Assembly: GCF_014873145.1 (NCBI RefSeq)
Contig: NZ_JADBEK010000001.1
Coordinates: forward strand, 9,238,001-9,302,000
Length of the DNA stretch: 64,000 nucleotides
Source of the DNA: Nonomuraea angiospora
GTDB taxonomy: Bacteria; Actinomycetota; Actinomycetes; Streptosporangiales; Streptosporangiaceae
Direction: 5' to 3'
This document shows, one piece after another, positions 7,635 through 15,791 of the stretch (its first letter is position 1; each line of letters opens with the position of its first letter). The notes beneath the pieces were generated by a model. That model made no database searches and was not told the DNA's origin. It saw nothing but the letters and a program-made list of their open reading frames with translations. Made by a program: the position numbers and the translations under genes.

Positions 7635-9106
7635 ACGCCCTGGGGCAGCCGGAACAGCCGGCCGGGGTCGTACGTGGATTTCACCTCGGCCAGCCGGGCC
7701 GCATTGGGCCCGTAGTACGCATTCCGCCAATTACTCAAATCGGGGTCGATGTAATTAACGTAAGCATGATCCCCGAAAAATGGGGACATGTCGGAATGTA
7801 GCCCGCGCAGCCACCGCCGATCCGTCCCCTCCGCGTAATACTGCACGCTGTAAAGCGCCGCCCGATGCGGGAACGCCGTGTCCGCGGGACCGACCCGGCC
7901 GATGGCCCCGCCCATGGCGTCCAGCAGCACCGAGTGCCGCCCGCCGCGCGACACCCCGTCCACCAGCGCCTTCACGCCGTTTGCGGGCAGCTTCCGGTAG
8001 GCCATGTGCGACTTGGCCGCGAACGCCTCCCGCGGCATCCGCCGGCACTGGTCGATCGACATGGCCGCGCAGCCGCCCATGATCTTCATGCCGTCCAGGT
8101 AGGGGACCGTCCGGGCCGAGCGGGAGGAGGGCTGCCCGATCTTCGCGACGAGCGGGGCCAGCAGCCGGTCGAGCGCGGGCTTGCCGCCCACGTACGTGCC
8201 GACGATCGCGACGTCCAGGCCGCCGCCCGAGCGCCCCAGGTGCAGCGAGGACCACAGCTCGTCCGGCGCCGAAGGCCCCCACGACTGCCACGCCTTGACC
8301 GCGGCCCCCGCCTTGGCCCAGGGCCAGTGCAGGAAGAACACGGTGACGTCGCGGGCCGCGAACGTCCTGAACGTGAAGGACACCGCCACGCCGAAGTTCC
8401 CGCCGCCACCGCCCCTGCAGGCCCAGTAGAGGCCGGCGTTGCGCGCCGCGTCGCAGTCCAGCGTCCGGCCGTCGGCCGTGACGACGCGTACGGACTGGAG
8501 GTTGTCGCAGGTGAGCCCGTATTTGCGCGACACCACGCCGATGCCGCCGCCCAGCGTGAGACCGCCGACCCCGACCGTGGGGCAGGAGCCCGCGGGGATG
8601 CTCACGCCGTGGCGGGCGAGCCGGTCGTAGACGTCGATCAGCTTGGCGCCCGCGCCGATCGTGGCCCGGCCGCCGGCATAGGGGTCGAGCTTCGCCGCCC
8701 CCTGCGATGGTCCGCTGGAACGCGGCCCATCGTAGGCGACCGAGCTCATCCTGGACACGTCGATCACCAGCCCGGGGCCCGTGGACCAGCCCGCGTAGGA
8801 GTGACCTCCCGAACGGGTGGTGACCGGCACGCCGCCGGTGCGCGCGAACGTCAGGCACGCCGACACGTCGGCCGCGTTCGCGCAGTAAGCGACCCCGCCC
8901 GGCCGGATCCGGTCGTAGGCGGGGTTGTACAGGCGGCGCGCGGTGTCATATCCGGCGTCGCCCGGCAGCACGAGCGTGCCCTTCAGCTGTCTCCGCAGCC
9001 GCGCCCAGTTCGGCGGCGGCGCGGAGAGCCCGGACACGCCGGTAGGCCGTATGGTGGCGGCCAGCGGCGCGAGCGCGGCGACATGCAGAAAGTCCCGGCG
9101 GTCCAT
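7631..9106 (-). CDS. Tat-exported FAD-linked oxidase, berberine-bridge type
   Basis: 491-residue oxidase. The N-terminus DRRDFLHVAALAPLAA resembles a Tat signal, so export of the folded flavoprotein is likely. The FAD_binding_4 domain carries both covalent-attachment residues: His102 in RSGGHSYAG and Cys175 in GSCPTVGVGGLTLGGG, predicting bicovalent FAD. The BBE motif is near the end (YVNYIDPDLSNWRNAYYG, then LFRLP). Relatives oxidise sugars, alkaloids or polyketide intermediates using O2; the substrate here is unknown. The last 60 codons are unusually rich in A/T-ending codons relative to the rest of the gene. No biosynthetic partners are adjacent. Confidence 0.87.
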   Translation of the reverse strand: MDRRDFLHVAALAPLAATIRPTGVSGLSAPPPNWARLRRQLKGTLVLPGDAGYDTARRLYNPAYDRIRPGGVAYCANAADVSACLTFARTGGVPVTTRSGGHSYAGWSTGPGLVIDVSRMSSVAYDGPRSSGPSQGAAKLDPYAGGRATIGAGAKLIDVYDRLARHGVSIPAGSCPTVGVGGLTLGGGIGVVSRKYGLTCDNLQSVRVVTADGRTLDCDAARNAGLYWACRGGGGGNFGVAVSFTFRTFAARDVTVFFLHWPWAKAGAAVKAWQSWGPSAPDELWSSLHLGRSGGGLDVAIVGTYVGGKPALDRLLAPLVAKIGQPSSRSARTVPYLDGMKIMGGCAAMSIDQCRRMPREAFAAKSHMAYRKLPANGVKALVDGVSRGGRHSVLLDAMGGAIGRVGPADTAFPHRAALYSVQYYAEGTDRRWLRGLHSDMSPFFGDHAYVNYIDPDLSNWRNAYYGPNAARLAEVKSTYDPGRLFRLPQGV

Positions 9107-9195
9107 GGACGCCTCCGTGGTGATCGGTGTTGAGCCGCTCGGTGAGACGCCCGGATGACCCGCCAGGTTTGGTCACATCTCCATCACTTCGGGGC

Positions 9196-10839
9196 TCAGC
9201 CGGCGCTCCCTCCGAACGCGCTCCTGGGGGTGGCGCCGCCCACCCGGGTGAGCCGTGGCGGGCCGCTCTTCTCGGCCTTCTTGAGTACTCCGTCCTTGAC
9301 GAGGCGCAGCGGCGAGCCGGACGGCTTCGGAGCCGGGCCGCCGTGACCGTCTCCCGTGGTCTGGACCATCCGCAGGGCCAGCGCGGGGCACATCTCGACC
9401 GTGCGCCGTGCCTCCTTGGCCATCCAGCCAGGGACGGTCCTGAACGACGGGAACCCGTAGTCGTCCAGCTCCACGAACTCCGGCAGCAGGTGGGCGCAGA
9501 GGCCGTGCCCCGCGCAGCGGGACCAGTCGACCTCCAGCCGGTACTCCACGTAGTCCTTCTCGGGCTCGGGCATCGGCAGCGTGCCGCGGACCGGCCGGCC
9601 GCACGAACCGTGCTCCAGGTGGAGCGCGATCTCGCTCTCGAACGCGTCCAGCGCCGACAGCACGAACTTGGCGGTGCCGTCCGGGTGGAAGCACGCCCCC
9701 CGTCGCTCGACGCCGCGCACGCAGCGCCGTACGGCGTCCACGGAGCCGCTGCCCTCGACCAGCGCCATCATGGCCCAGGCCAGGTCCGGCAGTCCGAGCC
9801 GGCAGGGGCCGCACTGGCCGGCCGACTCGCCCGCCAGGTAGGAGGTGACCCGGGCGGCCTCGCCCAGCGAGCACGTCGACTCGCCGAGCGGGACGATGAT
9901 CCCGGCCCCCAGGGTCGCGCCGGCGAGCTTCATGCCCTCGCGCGAGATCACGGCCGTCTGCGCCACCTCGGCCGACAGCCACGCGCCGTGGTAGCCCCCG
10001 ATGAGCACCCCGTCGCCGATCTCGGCCTCGGTGAGCGCGAGCACGTCCGCCAGGTAGGTGCCGGTCGGCGCCTCGATGACCGCGCCGTTGGCCGCGCCGC
10101 CGCTGACGGTGAGCAGGATGGTGCCGGGCTCCTTGGGGGTGCCGACCTCGGCGTACCTCTCCGGGCCGAGCTCGGCCAGCAGCGCCAGCTGCGCGTACGT
10201 CTCCGTGTTGGACAGCAGGGTCGGCAGCCCGTCCACCCCGCTGATCGCGGCGCGCCTCTTGCGGCCGGGCGGGATGCCGAGCTCGCCGTTGACGGCGTTG
10301 ACGAGCGCGCCGCCCTCTCCGGAGATGAACCGCTCCTTGATCCCGACCACCCGGATCGGGATGCGGCTCTCCGCGCCGCCGGCGACGTTCGCGGCCCGGC
10401 GCTCGTCCACGGCGGCGTTGACGGACGCCTCGGCGACCTCGCCGCCGGCCGTGGCGAGGACCACCTCGCGGGCGCCGAGCGCCTCGGCGGCCAGCACGGC
10501 GCCGTCGAGGACCAGATGGGGGTTGCGGGTGAGCAGCATGGCGTCCTTGGAGCTGGCGGGCTCGCCCTCGGCGCCGTTGATGAGGACGACGCACTCGCCG
10601 CTCGAGCCCACCGCGTCGGCGACGGCCCGCAGCTTGCGCGCGAACGGGAACGCCGCCCCGCCCCGGCCGCGCATGTCCACCTCGTTGGCCATCGAGATGA
10701 GCTGGTCCAGGTCGCGCGGCTTGGGGGAGCCGTGGAGGGTGCGGTGGGCGGGCAGGTCCAGTCGGCGGGTCTGGTCCAGCCCGGCGGTCAGCCGGGCCGG
10801 ACCCATCCGTAAGACCCGCGGCACTCGGGCCGGAATCAC
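9196..10839 (-). CDS. NuoF-family NADH:acceptor oxidoreductase with C-terminal ferredoxin
   Basis: 547-residue fusion. The N-terminal 390 residues are like the 51-kDa/NuoF subunit: an FMN/NADH region (RGRGGAAFPFARKL, NGAEGEPASSKD), an SLBB-like middle and a 4Fe-4S motif (SAGQCGPCRLG with a later Cys in GACFHPDGT). The C-terminal portion (about 445-505) is a small ferredoxin (DWSRCAGHGLCAHLLPEF with a later EMCPALAL). There is no NuoE or NuoG nearby, so this is not complex I. With the cytochrome gene 49 nt upstream it probably forms a membrane NADH-to-heme electron shuttle. The electron acceptor is unknown. Confidence 0.82.
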   Translation of the reverse strand: MIPARVPRVLRMGPARLTAGLDQTRRLDLPAHRTLHGSPKPRDLDQLISMANEVDMRGRGGAAFPFARKLRAVADAVGSSGECVVLINGAEGEPASSKDAMLLTRNPHLVLDGAVLAAEALGAREVVLATAGGEVAEASVNAAVDERRAANVAGGAESRIPIRVVGIKERFISGEGGALVNAVNGELGIPPGRKRRAAISGVDGLPTLLSNTETYAQLALLAELGPERYAEVGTPKEPGTILLTVSGGAANGAVIEAPTGTYLADVLALTEAEIGDGVLIGGYHGAWLSAEVAQTAVISREGMKLAGATLGAGIIVPLGESTCSLGEAARVTSYLAGESAGQCGPCRLGLPDLAWAMMALVEGSGSVDAVRRCVRGVERRGACFHPDGTAKFVLSALDAFESEIALHLEHGSCGRPVRGTLPMPEPEKDYVEYRLEVDWSRCAGHGLCAHLLPEFVELDDYGFPSFRTVPGWMAKEARRTVEMCPALALRMVQTTGDGHGGPAPKPSGSPLRLVKDGVLKKAEKSGPPRLTRVGGATPRSAFGGSAG

Positions 10840-10888
10840 GATCGCTCCTGTGGGGTTGCGGGGGTCAACCGGGTCTCCTGAGGCGGTC

Positions 10889-11749
10889 TCATCCGGCCTC
10901 CCGATACCTGCGCCGCTCGGCGAGGCTCACCGGTGCGTTCCTTCTCTGGGCCGGGCCCGGGCCCGCGGCCGCGGCCGCTGCTGCCGCGGCGGCGGCGTTG
11001 CCCGCGGCGACCTTCTGCGGCTGCTCGGCGGGTACGCCCATGGCGGCGGGGTTGGTGACCGCCGGCCCCTGGATCTTCTCGAGCGTGATCGGCGGACGGA
11101 AGGCCGCGGCCAGCACGCGGATGACCAGCGCTCCGCCGACCGCCGCGATGCTGGCCACGTAGGACCAGGCCACCCAGCCGGCCGGCGGACGGCCGGCCGT
11201 CAGGCCGTGCATGATGGCGACGGGCCAGCCCAGATACGCGACCGAGTGCATCACCCGCCACATCCACGGCCTGGCCTTCGCCGCCCAGCGCCTCCTGAGC
11301 AGCCCCGTGGCCACGGCCACGATCATCATGTCGAAGGCCAGGATGCCGAGGCCCTTGTTGACGCCCGCGATGGGTACGACCGCCGCGGCCGGTGGTACGT
11401 GTCCCAGACTGATCATGAGGGAGATGTGCGTGATCAGGAAGATCATCCCGAGAAGGCCGAAGGCCTTGTGGGCGAGCTGCGACCTGACCCGGTTGACCGG
11501 GGACAGGAAGACCCGCTCGGTGGTGACGATGCCGAGCGCGACGGTCGCGGTGAACGTCACCAGGGCCATCACGCCCACGTAGAACTCGAGGAAGCCGACC
11601 ACCCGGCCGAGGATCGCTATGCCACGGTCAGTCCTGGTCAGCGCGAACGCCGACAGCACGACGGCCATGACCATGGCGCTGGCTCCCAGTCGGACACTGC
11701 GCGTGTCTAACTTGGTGGGAGTGTGCCGGGGGTGTCGTCTGTGGAGCAT
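10889..11749 (-). CDS. Ferric-reductase-like b-type cytochrome membrane protein
   Basis: 286-residue integral membrane protein with about six helices. Histidines sit in helices where heme ligands are expected (LAHKAFGLLG, FLITHISLM, VMHSVAYLGWPVAIMHGL), as in ferric-reductase/cytochrome-b561-like domains. The cytoplasmic C-terminal tail is low complexity and includes a run of eleven alanines encoded by GCN repeats at about 10967-11000. It is followed after 49 nt by the NuoF-ferredoxin gene, suggesting a two-component membrane redox unit passing electrons from NADH through FMN and Fe-S to heme. Assignment rests on histidine pattern and topology. Confidence 0.72.
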   Translation of the reverse strand: MLHRRHPRHTPTKLDTRSVRLGASAMVMAVVLSAFALTRTDRGIAILGRVVGFLEFYVGVMALVTFTATVALGIVTTERVFLSPVNRVRSQLAHKAFGLLGMIFLITHISLMISLGHVPPAAAVVPIAGVNKGLGILAFDMMIVAVATGLLRRRWAAKARPWMWRVMHSVAYLGWPVAIMHGLTAGRPPAGWVAWSYVASIAAVGGALVIRVLAAAFRPPITLEKIQGPAVTNPAAMGVPAEQPQKVAAGNAAAAAAAAAAAGPGPAQRRNAPVSLAERRRYREAG

Positions 11750-11818
11750 CTAAGGTTCCCTCCAAGGTCGGGTGAGGGTGCGACTCGGAAGGCTGGGTAG
11801 CCCGCGAGGGCCTTCAGA

Positions 11819-13345
11819 TCAGCATCGGCGGCCCCGGTTGATGCAAGAGACGACGAACTGCATCAGCCGATCGGGCATCACGTTCGCGAAGTCAGCGTGG
11901 TCGGTGATCGGGTTGTGCTTCTGTTCAGGGAAGGCGTCCACGGCGAATGACGGGCCCTGCGGCACGGAGTACGTGAGGGTCATGCGCAGTGCCGGTACCG
12001 CCTTGGTCCCTTGCGGGCAGGCGCCACCCTGACCGGGGAAGACCACGTGCGTTCGGTGATTGGCGCTGTCAGTGTTCTGGCCGTCCCAGCAGCTAGGGAA
12101 GTCCAGAATACGAACGACTTGGCTGCCGCGCGGGCAAAGCGGATATTTGTCGGGACTTATGCGGTTTTGGAATCCCGTGCAGCTCCAGGCGGCCCTGGCG
12201 TTGCCGGCGCCGTTGGTGGCGGCCTTGGCGTCACCAGTGATCAGCCTGAGGAACCTCGGCATCGCGACGACCTGGGAGGTGGCGTTGCCGCGGAACTGGA
12301 GGGTCACGGAGCGCGCACGCAGCACCTGGCCGACGTTGCCGTCCGCGTCCTCGGTGTTCACGTCCACCTTGCGGTCTCGAAGGACCGGCCAGAAGTAGGT
12401 GGATTTGTCGCCCAGCCGGCACGTGGTGCCCGCGGCGGCCAGGCTCTCGTCCGTGGAGAAGCCGTCCGTCGACAGGTTGCCCACGTAGTCGTGGAGGTGG
12501 TGGGCTCCGTTGCTCACGCCGGGCGCGACGATGAAGTTGTCCGGGTTGTTGTGGCCGTTGCGGTTCGTCCCGCAGGCGGAGACGAAGGTGCCGCGCGAGC
12601 CGCCCCGGCCGATGCGGGCGTCAAGCTGACGCGGCGCTACCCGGCGGATGTCGACGAAGTCCTCGACGAACGGGCCCAGGTCGGCGCATTCGTTGTGGTC
12701 CTCGGACGCTGTGGGGGACGGGGTGGGGGAGGCGTTTCCGTTGCCGTTGTTCCCATTGTTCCCGTTGTTGCCGTTATTGCCGTTGTTGCCCTGGCCGGGG
12801 TTCCTGGTCGGCCGGTTGCGGCGGCCGAACGTCTCGGCGGTCTGCTCCGGGTCGGGGTTCTGGGCGTCGGGGTTCTGGGCGTCGGAGTTCTGGGCGTCGG
12901 GGTTCTGGGCCGGGTCGAGCACGGCGCGCCCGCCGCCCTGGCCCTGCTGGTCGGCGTTCTGCTGCTGGTCGCCGTTCTGCTGGTTGTTCTGTTGCTGACC
13001 GTTCTGCTGCTGGTTGTTGTTCTGCTGGTTGTTGTTCTGGTCCTGCTGGTTCTGGTCCTGGTTGTTGTTCTGGCCTTGGTTCTGCCCGTTCTGATCCTGG
13101 TTCTGGTTCTGATCCTGCTGGTTCTGATCCTGTCCCTGCTGATCTTGATCTTGTTGCTGGCCCTGGTCCTGGTTCCGGTTGTTGTTCCGGTTCCGCTGGC
13201 CCTGCTGCTGCTCCTGGGAGGCCTGGGCCGGGTCGCAGTGGTCGGCGAGCGCCGGGCCGACGCCGATGACGGCCGCGGACACCAATCCGCCAGCCACCAC
13301 GGCCAATGCGGACACGGCCGCGGCCATGCGTCTTGATCTCGTCAT
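11819..13345 (-). CDS. Secreted DUF1996 protein with Gln/Asn-rich region
   Basis: 508-residue exported protein. It has a signal peptide (MTRSRRMAAAVSALAVVAGG...ALA), then about 165 residues of low-complexity Gln/Asn/Asp sequence (blocks such as QDQNQQDQNNNQ), NPDAQ repeats and a (GNN) run, and finally a C-terminal DUF1996 domain (about 235-505). The domain shows HNNPDNFIVAPGVSNGAHHLHDYVG, YFWPVL and CPQGTKAVPALRMTLTY. DUF1996 proteins are secreted, cysteine-containing, and of unknown activity. It overlaps the stop of the upstream DUF4142 gene by ATGA (13342-13345), so the two are co-expressed. The Q/N-rich tract is prion-like in composition and probably an unstructured tether. Confidence 0.85.
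   Translation of the reverse strand: MTRSRRMAAAVSALAVVAGGLVSAAVIGVGPALADHCDPAQASQEQQQGQRNRNNNRNQDQGQQQDQDQQGQDQNQQDQNQNQDQNGQNQGQNNNQDQNQQDQNNNQQNNNQQQNGQQQNNQQNGDQQQNADQQGQGGGRAVLDPAQNPDAQNSDAQNPDAQNPDPEQTAETFGRRNRPTRNPGQGNNGNNGNNGNNGNNGNGNASPTPSPTASEDHNECADLGPFVEDFVDIRRVAPRQLDARIGRGGSRGTFVSACGTNRNGHNNPDNFIVAPGVSNGAHHLHDYVGNLSTDGFSTDESLAAAGTTCRLGDKSTYFWPVLRDRKVDVNTEDADGNVGQVLRARSVTLQFRGNATSQVVAMPRFLRLITGDAKAATNGAGNARAAWSCTGFQNRISPDKYPLCPRGSQVVRILDFPSCWDGQNTDSANHRTHVVFPGQGGACPQGTKAVPALRMTLTYSVPQGPSFAVDAFPEQKHNPITDHADFANVMPDRLMQFVVSCINRGRRC
12736..12790. repeat. Short tandem repeat encoding Gly-Asn-Asn units
   Basis: About six imperfect 9-bp units of the form ccgttgttN on the plus strand. In the DUF1996 gene they encode the NNGNNGNNGNNGN run. 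Confidence 0.75.
12851..12910. repeat. 15-bp tandem repeat (4 units) in the DUF1996 gene
   Basis: Four copies of gtcggggttctgggc (third copy has one change, gtcggagttctgggc). On the coding strand they encode the pentapeptide repeat NPDAQ (NSDAQ in the variant copy). Confidence 0.9.
12946..13215. repeat. Gln/Asn codon-repeat tract
   Basis: Degenerate repeats of ctgntg, gttnt and ctggtt encode alternating Gln, Asn and Asp on the minus strand. The tract is AT-richer than its surroundings and a likely site of slippage. Confidence 0.75.
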
Positions 13346-14028
13346 GCGTCTCTCCTCATTTCGACCGCCATCGCGACGGGTGGAGCTGGTGAGGGCGTCG
13401 GAGGCTCGGGCAACTGGGTGTGATCGACCAGGCCGGTGGACTCCAGGAGCGTCATGTGGCGCATGACGAAGTTGATGCCTTCCTGGGCGAACTTCCTGAT
13501 CTCCGCGTTGCGCGTACCGGCCCGTACGGCCGCCACGACGGTGAAGACCTTGCCGTGCGCGGCGCGCAGCAGGTTCGCGAAGTCCTGGTCGAAGGCGGGC
13601 CCCCGCTCCGAGGCCAGCTGGGCCATCCAGCTCTGCTGGTCGGCGTTGGGCTCGCTGGGCAGAGCCACCCCGAGCTTCTTGGCGGTCTGCCGGGTCAGCA
13701 GGTCCAGCTTCTGGTGGTCCTGCATGATCAGCCTGCCGACTTCCTTGACGCGCTGGGACTCCGCGCGGGTCTGGGCATAGTCGCCCACGGGCATCTCCCA
13801 GAGGCCGGCCTGCCGCACCTTGATGAGCAGGTCACGGTCTGCGGCCGTGACGGGCCCCGATGATGTCTGGGTCGCCGCGGTGGCGGCGGGATCGATCGAA
13901 GGTGGCATGACCAGCACGATCGTCACCGCGGCCGCCACGACGAAGCCACCGAGCATGAACAGCTCGCCACCGCGCAAAAGCCTGTGCATGGTCGGAGGTA
14001 CGCGGGCCTCTCCGGCTTGGTTCAGCAC
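13342..14028 (-). CDS. DUF4142 exported protein
   Basis: 228-residue protein with one N-terminal hydrophobic segment (LFMLGGFVVAAAVTIVLV) and a helical ferritin-like DUF4142 domain (about 60-200): LLIKVRQAGLWEMPVGDYAQTRAESQRVKEVGRLIMQDHQKL and AHGKVFTVVAAVRAGTRNAEIRKFAQEGINFVMRHM. DUF4142 proteins are envelope-located and uncharacterised. GTG 14028 or ATG 13989 could be the start; neither has a strong ribosome binding site. It is the first gene of a two-gene unit with the DUF1996 gene and is divergent from the ECF sigma gene 70 nt away, so control by that sigma factor is plausible but not shown. Confidence 0.8.
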   Translation of the reverse strand: MLNQAGEARVPPTMHRLLRGGELFMLGGFVVAAAVTIVLVMPPSIDPAATAATQTSSGPVTAADRDLLIKVRQAGLWEMPVGDYAQTRAESQRVKEVGRLIMQDHQKLDLLTRQTAKKLGVALPSEPNADQQSWMAQLASERGPAFDQDFANLLRAAHGKVFTVVAAVRAGTRNAEIRKFAQEGINFVMRHMTLLESTGLVDHTQLPEPPTPSPAPPVAMAVEMRRDA

Positions 14029-14098
14029 ATGGCCGGAGATAGTTAGAAATGACTGGAGTTATCGGAGTGGCTACCGCCGAGATAACGAAGGTGTAAAG

Positions 14099-14653
14099 AT
14101 GTGCCCCGTGCTAGGTCACCTCGACGGCAGGTTCGAGAGTGCGGATGCCGAGGCGGAACATCGCATCGCGGTGCTCTACCAGGAGTTCGGCGGCCCTCTG
14201 CTGCGCCACGTACGCAAATCGACAGGTAACGACCTTCAATGGGCCGAAGACGTGGTGCAGGAGACGCTCGTCCGAGCCTGGAAAAACTCGGCAAGACTGC
14301 AGTGGGAACCAAGCCTTTTATGGGCGTGGCTACTGACGGTAGCCCGCCGCATCGTTATCGATGGACGTCGACGGAAGAGCGTCCGGCCTCAAGAGGTCGA
14401 GCCGCCCGAAGTCGACATGATGGCCGTATCCGACGGCTCGGAGCGAGCTCTGTCGCGGATGGTCGTCGCCGACGCCCTTCGCAGCCTCTCTGAAGAACAC
14501 CGTGAAGTCATAGAGCAGACCTACCTCCGAGACCGTACGATTAATGAAGCGGCGGAGATACTGGGGATACCGCCGGGCACGGTGAAGTCCCGGCTCTACT
14601 ACGGCATCCGGGCTCTTCGCGAACTGCTGCGGGACAAGGGGGTAGCCGGCTGA
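14099..14653 (+). CDS. ECF-type RNA polymerase sigma factor
   Basis: 184-residue sigma-70 family protein. Region 2 spans about residues 25-90 (LYQEFGGPLLRHVRKSTGNDLQWAEDVVQETLVRAWKN) and region 4 about 120-180 (LRSLSEEHREVIEQTYLRDRTINEAAEILGIPPGTVKSRLYYGIRALRELL). It resembles the SigL-like ECF group paired with zinc-finger anti-sigma factors. The start at ATG 14099 follows an AT-rich leader; in-frame upstream codons belong to the divergent gene. The stop overlaps the downstream anti-sigma start by one base (TGATG). Codon choice is visibly less G/C-biased than in neighbouring genes. Confidence 0.85.
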   Translation: MCPVLGHLDGRFESADAEAEHRIAVLYQEFGGPLLRHVRKSTGNDLQWAEDVVQETLVRAWKNSARLQWEPSLLWAWLLTVARRIVIDGRRRKSVRPQEVEPPEVDMMAVSDGSERALSRMVVADALRSLSEEHREVIEQTYLRDRTINEAAEILGIPPGTVKSRLYYGIRALRELLRDKGVAG

Positions 14654-14850
14654 TGCATGACGAGGTGGCTGCCTATGTCCTCGGAGTCCTCGATGAGGAC
14701 GAGCACGAGGCCTTCGAGCGCCACCTCGATACGTGCGAGAGATGCCAGGCGGAGCTGATTGAGCTGGCCGAGTTCCCGGAAGAGCTCGACGAGCTCAAGA
14801 ACGCTCCCGTAGCCTCCGACGACGACCCCCCGAGGTCGATGTCACGCTGA
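14653..14850 (+). CDS. Minimal zinc-binding anti-sigma factor
   Basis: 65-residue acidic protein containing the zinc anti-sigma signature His24-x3-Cys28-x2-Cys31 (FERHLDTCERCQAEL) after MHDEVAAYVLGVLDEDE. Typical members continue into a membrane helix and an extracytoplasmic domain; this one ends 34 residues after the last cysteine and has no membrane segment. It could be a soluble, redox-sensing anti-sigma of the RsrA kind or a shortened gene. Translational coupling to the sigma gene (TGATG) supports its role as the cognate inhibitor. No frameshifted continuation was evident downstream. Confidence 0.75.
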   Translation: MHDEVAAYVLGVLDEDEHEAFERHLDTCERCQAELIELAEFPEELDELKNAPVASDDDPPRSMSR

Positions 14851-14871
14851 CGTCTGTACGTTGACGTCTGT
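14848..14871. repeat. 10-bp direct repeat after the anti-sigma gene
   Basis: TGACGTCTGT occurs at 14848-14857 (it includes the anti-sigma stop codon) and again at 14862-14871. It lies about 80 nt before the tryptophan dioxygenase start and could be a regulator site. The second copy contains TTGACG, a possible -35. Confidence 0.4.
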
Positions 14872-14949
14872 GCCCTTTTCGGGTGGTATCGGTACGGCGA
14901 GGCGTTGCGTCCGGGACAGCGTGACCGGACGGTCAGGGGGAGGTGTTCG

Positions 14950-15753
14950 GTGGGCATCGACGGCGATGCGCCCGTTCCCCCGCATCGGTGGTTCGGCGAG
15001 GAAGGCGGCCGGCTGTCGTACGGCGGCTACCTTCGCCTGCCCGAGCTGCTCGCACAGCAACGGCCGCAGTCGGAAGCACCCGACGAGCTGCTCTTCATCA
15101 CCATCCACCAGGTCTACGAGCTGTGGTTCAAGCTGCTGCTCCACGAGCTGGAGAACGCCCGCCAGGCCATGTTCGCCGGCGAGCTCTGGCGGGCCAGGCA
15201 CCTGTTCCGCCGGGTGCACGCGGTCGAGAAGGTGCTGATCGAGCAGGTGGACGTCCTGGAGACGATGACGCCCCAGGACTTCCTCATGTTCCGGGAGAAG
15301 CTGGCGCCCGCCAGCGGCTTCCAGTCGGTGCAGTTCCGGGAGCTGGAGTTCCTGTCCGGACTGAAGGACGAGCGCTATCTCGGCAGCTTCCGGCACGCCA
15401 GCGACACGGAGCTCGCACGGCTGCGCCGCAGGCTGGAGGAGCCCACGCTGTGGGATGCTTACCTCACCGCCCTCTCCCAGCGTGGCCTGCCGGTCTCCGA
15501 CGACGAGATCATGGGCTCGCTGCTGGCCGTGGCGAGGGATCGCGGGTCGTACGACGACCTGTGGCAACTGGCCGAAGACCTGCTGACGCACGACGCGACC
15601 GCCGCGCAGTGGCGGACGCGTCATGTCCAGATGGTCGAACGCCAGATCGGCACCAAGTCGGGCACCGGCGGCTCGACAGGCGCCCCCTATCTGCGCGGCA
15701 GAACGCGTTTGCACTACTTCCCGCTGCTGTGGGAACTAAGGGCCTGGCTATGA
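14950..15753 (+). CDS. kynA: Tryptophan 2,3-dioxygenase
   Basis: 267-residue heme dioxygenase that opens the indole ring of L-tryptophan to N-formylkynurenine, the first step of the kynurenine pathway. Family motifs include LSYGGYLRLPELL, DELLFITIHQVYELWFKLLLHELE, EKVLIEQVDVLETMTPQDFL, SGFQSVQFRELEFLSG and, near the end, RHVQMVERQIGTKSGTGGSTGAPYL (heme-ligand histidine and substrate loop). GTG 14950 is chosen because GGGGGAGG (14936-14943) precedes it by 6 nt; a TTG at 14905 is less likely. The stop overlaps an ATG of the glutamate dehydrogenase frame (15750). No kynureninase or formamidase gene is adjacent. Confidence 0.93.
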   Translation: MGIDGDAPVPPHRWFGEEGGRLSYGGYLRLPELLAQQRPQSEAPDELLFITIHQVYELWFKLLLHELENARQAMFAGELWRARHLFRRVHAVEKVLIEQVDVLETMTPQDFLMFREKLAPASGFQSVQFRELEFLSGLKDERYLGSFRHASDTELARLRRRLEEPTLWDAYLTALSQRGLPVSDDEIMGSLLAVARDRGSYDDLWQLAEDLLTHDATAAQWRTRHVQMVERQIGTKSGTGGSTGAPYLRGRTRLHYFPLLWELRAWL

Positions 15754-15791
15754 ACAGCTTTGGCAAACCCTCACAAAGGAGTGAGACCGAA

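Noticed and set aside
9196..11749. A complex I (nuo) operon
   Set aside because: Only a NuoF-like protein is present, fused to a ferredoxin and next to a cytochrome; no other nuo subunits are seen.
12736..13215. A CRISPR array or direct-repeat array
   Set aside because: The repeats are short codon repeats inside an intact secreted-protein gene and there are no unique spacers of constant length.
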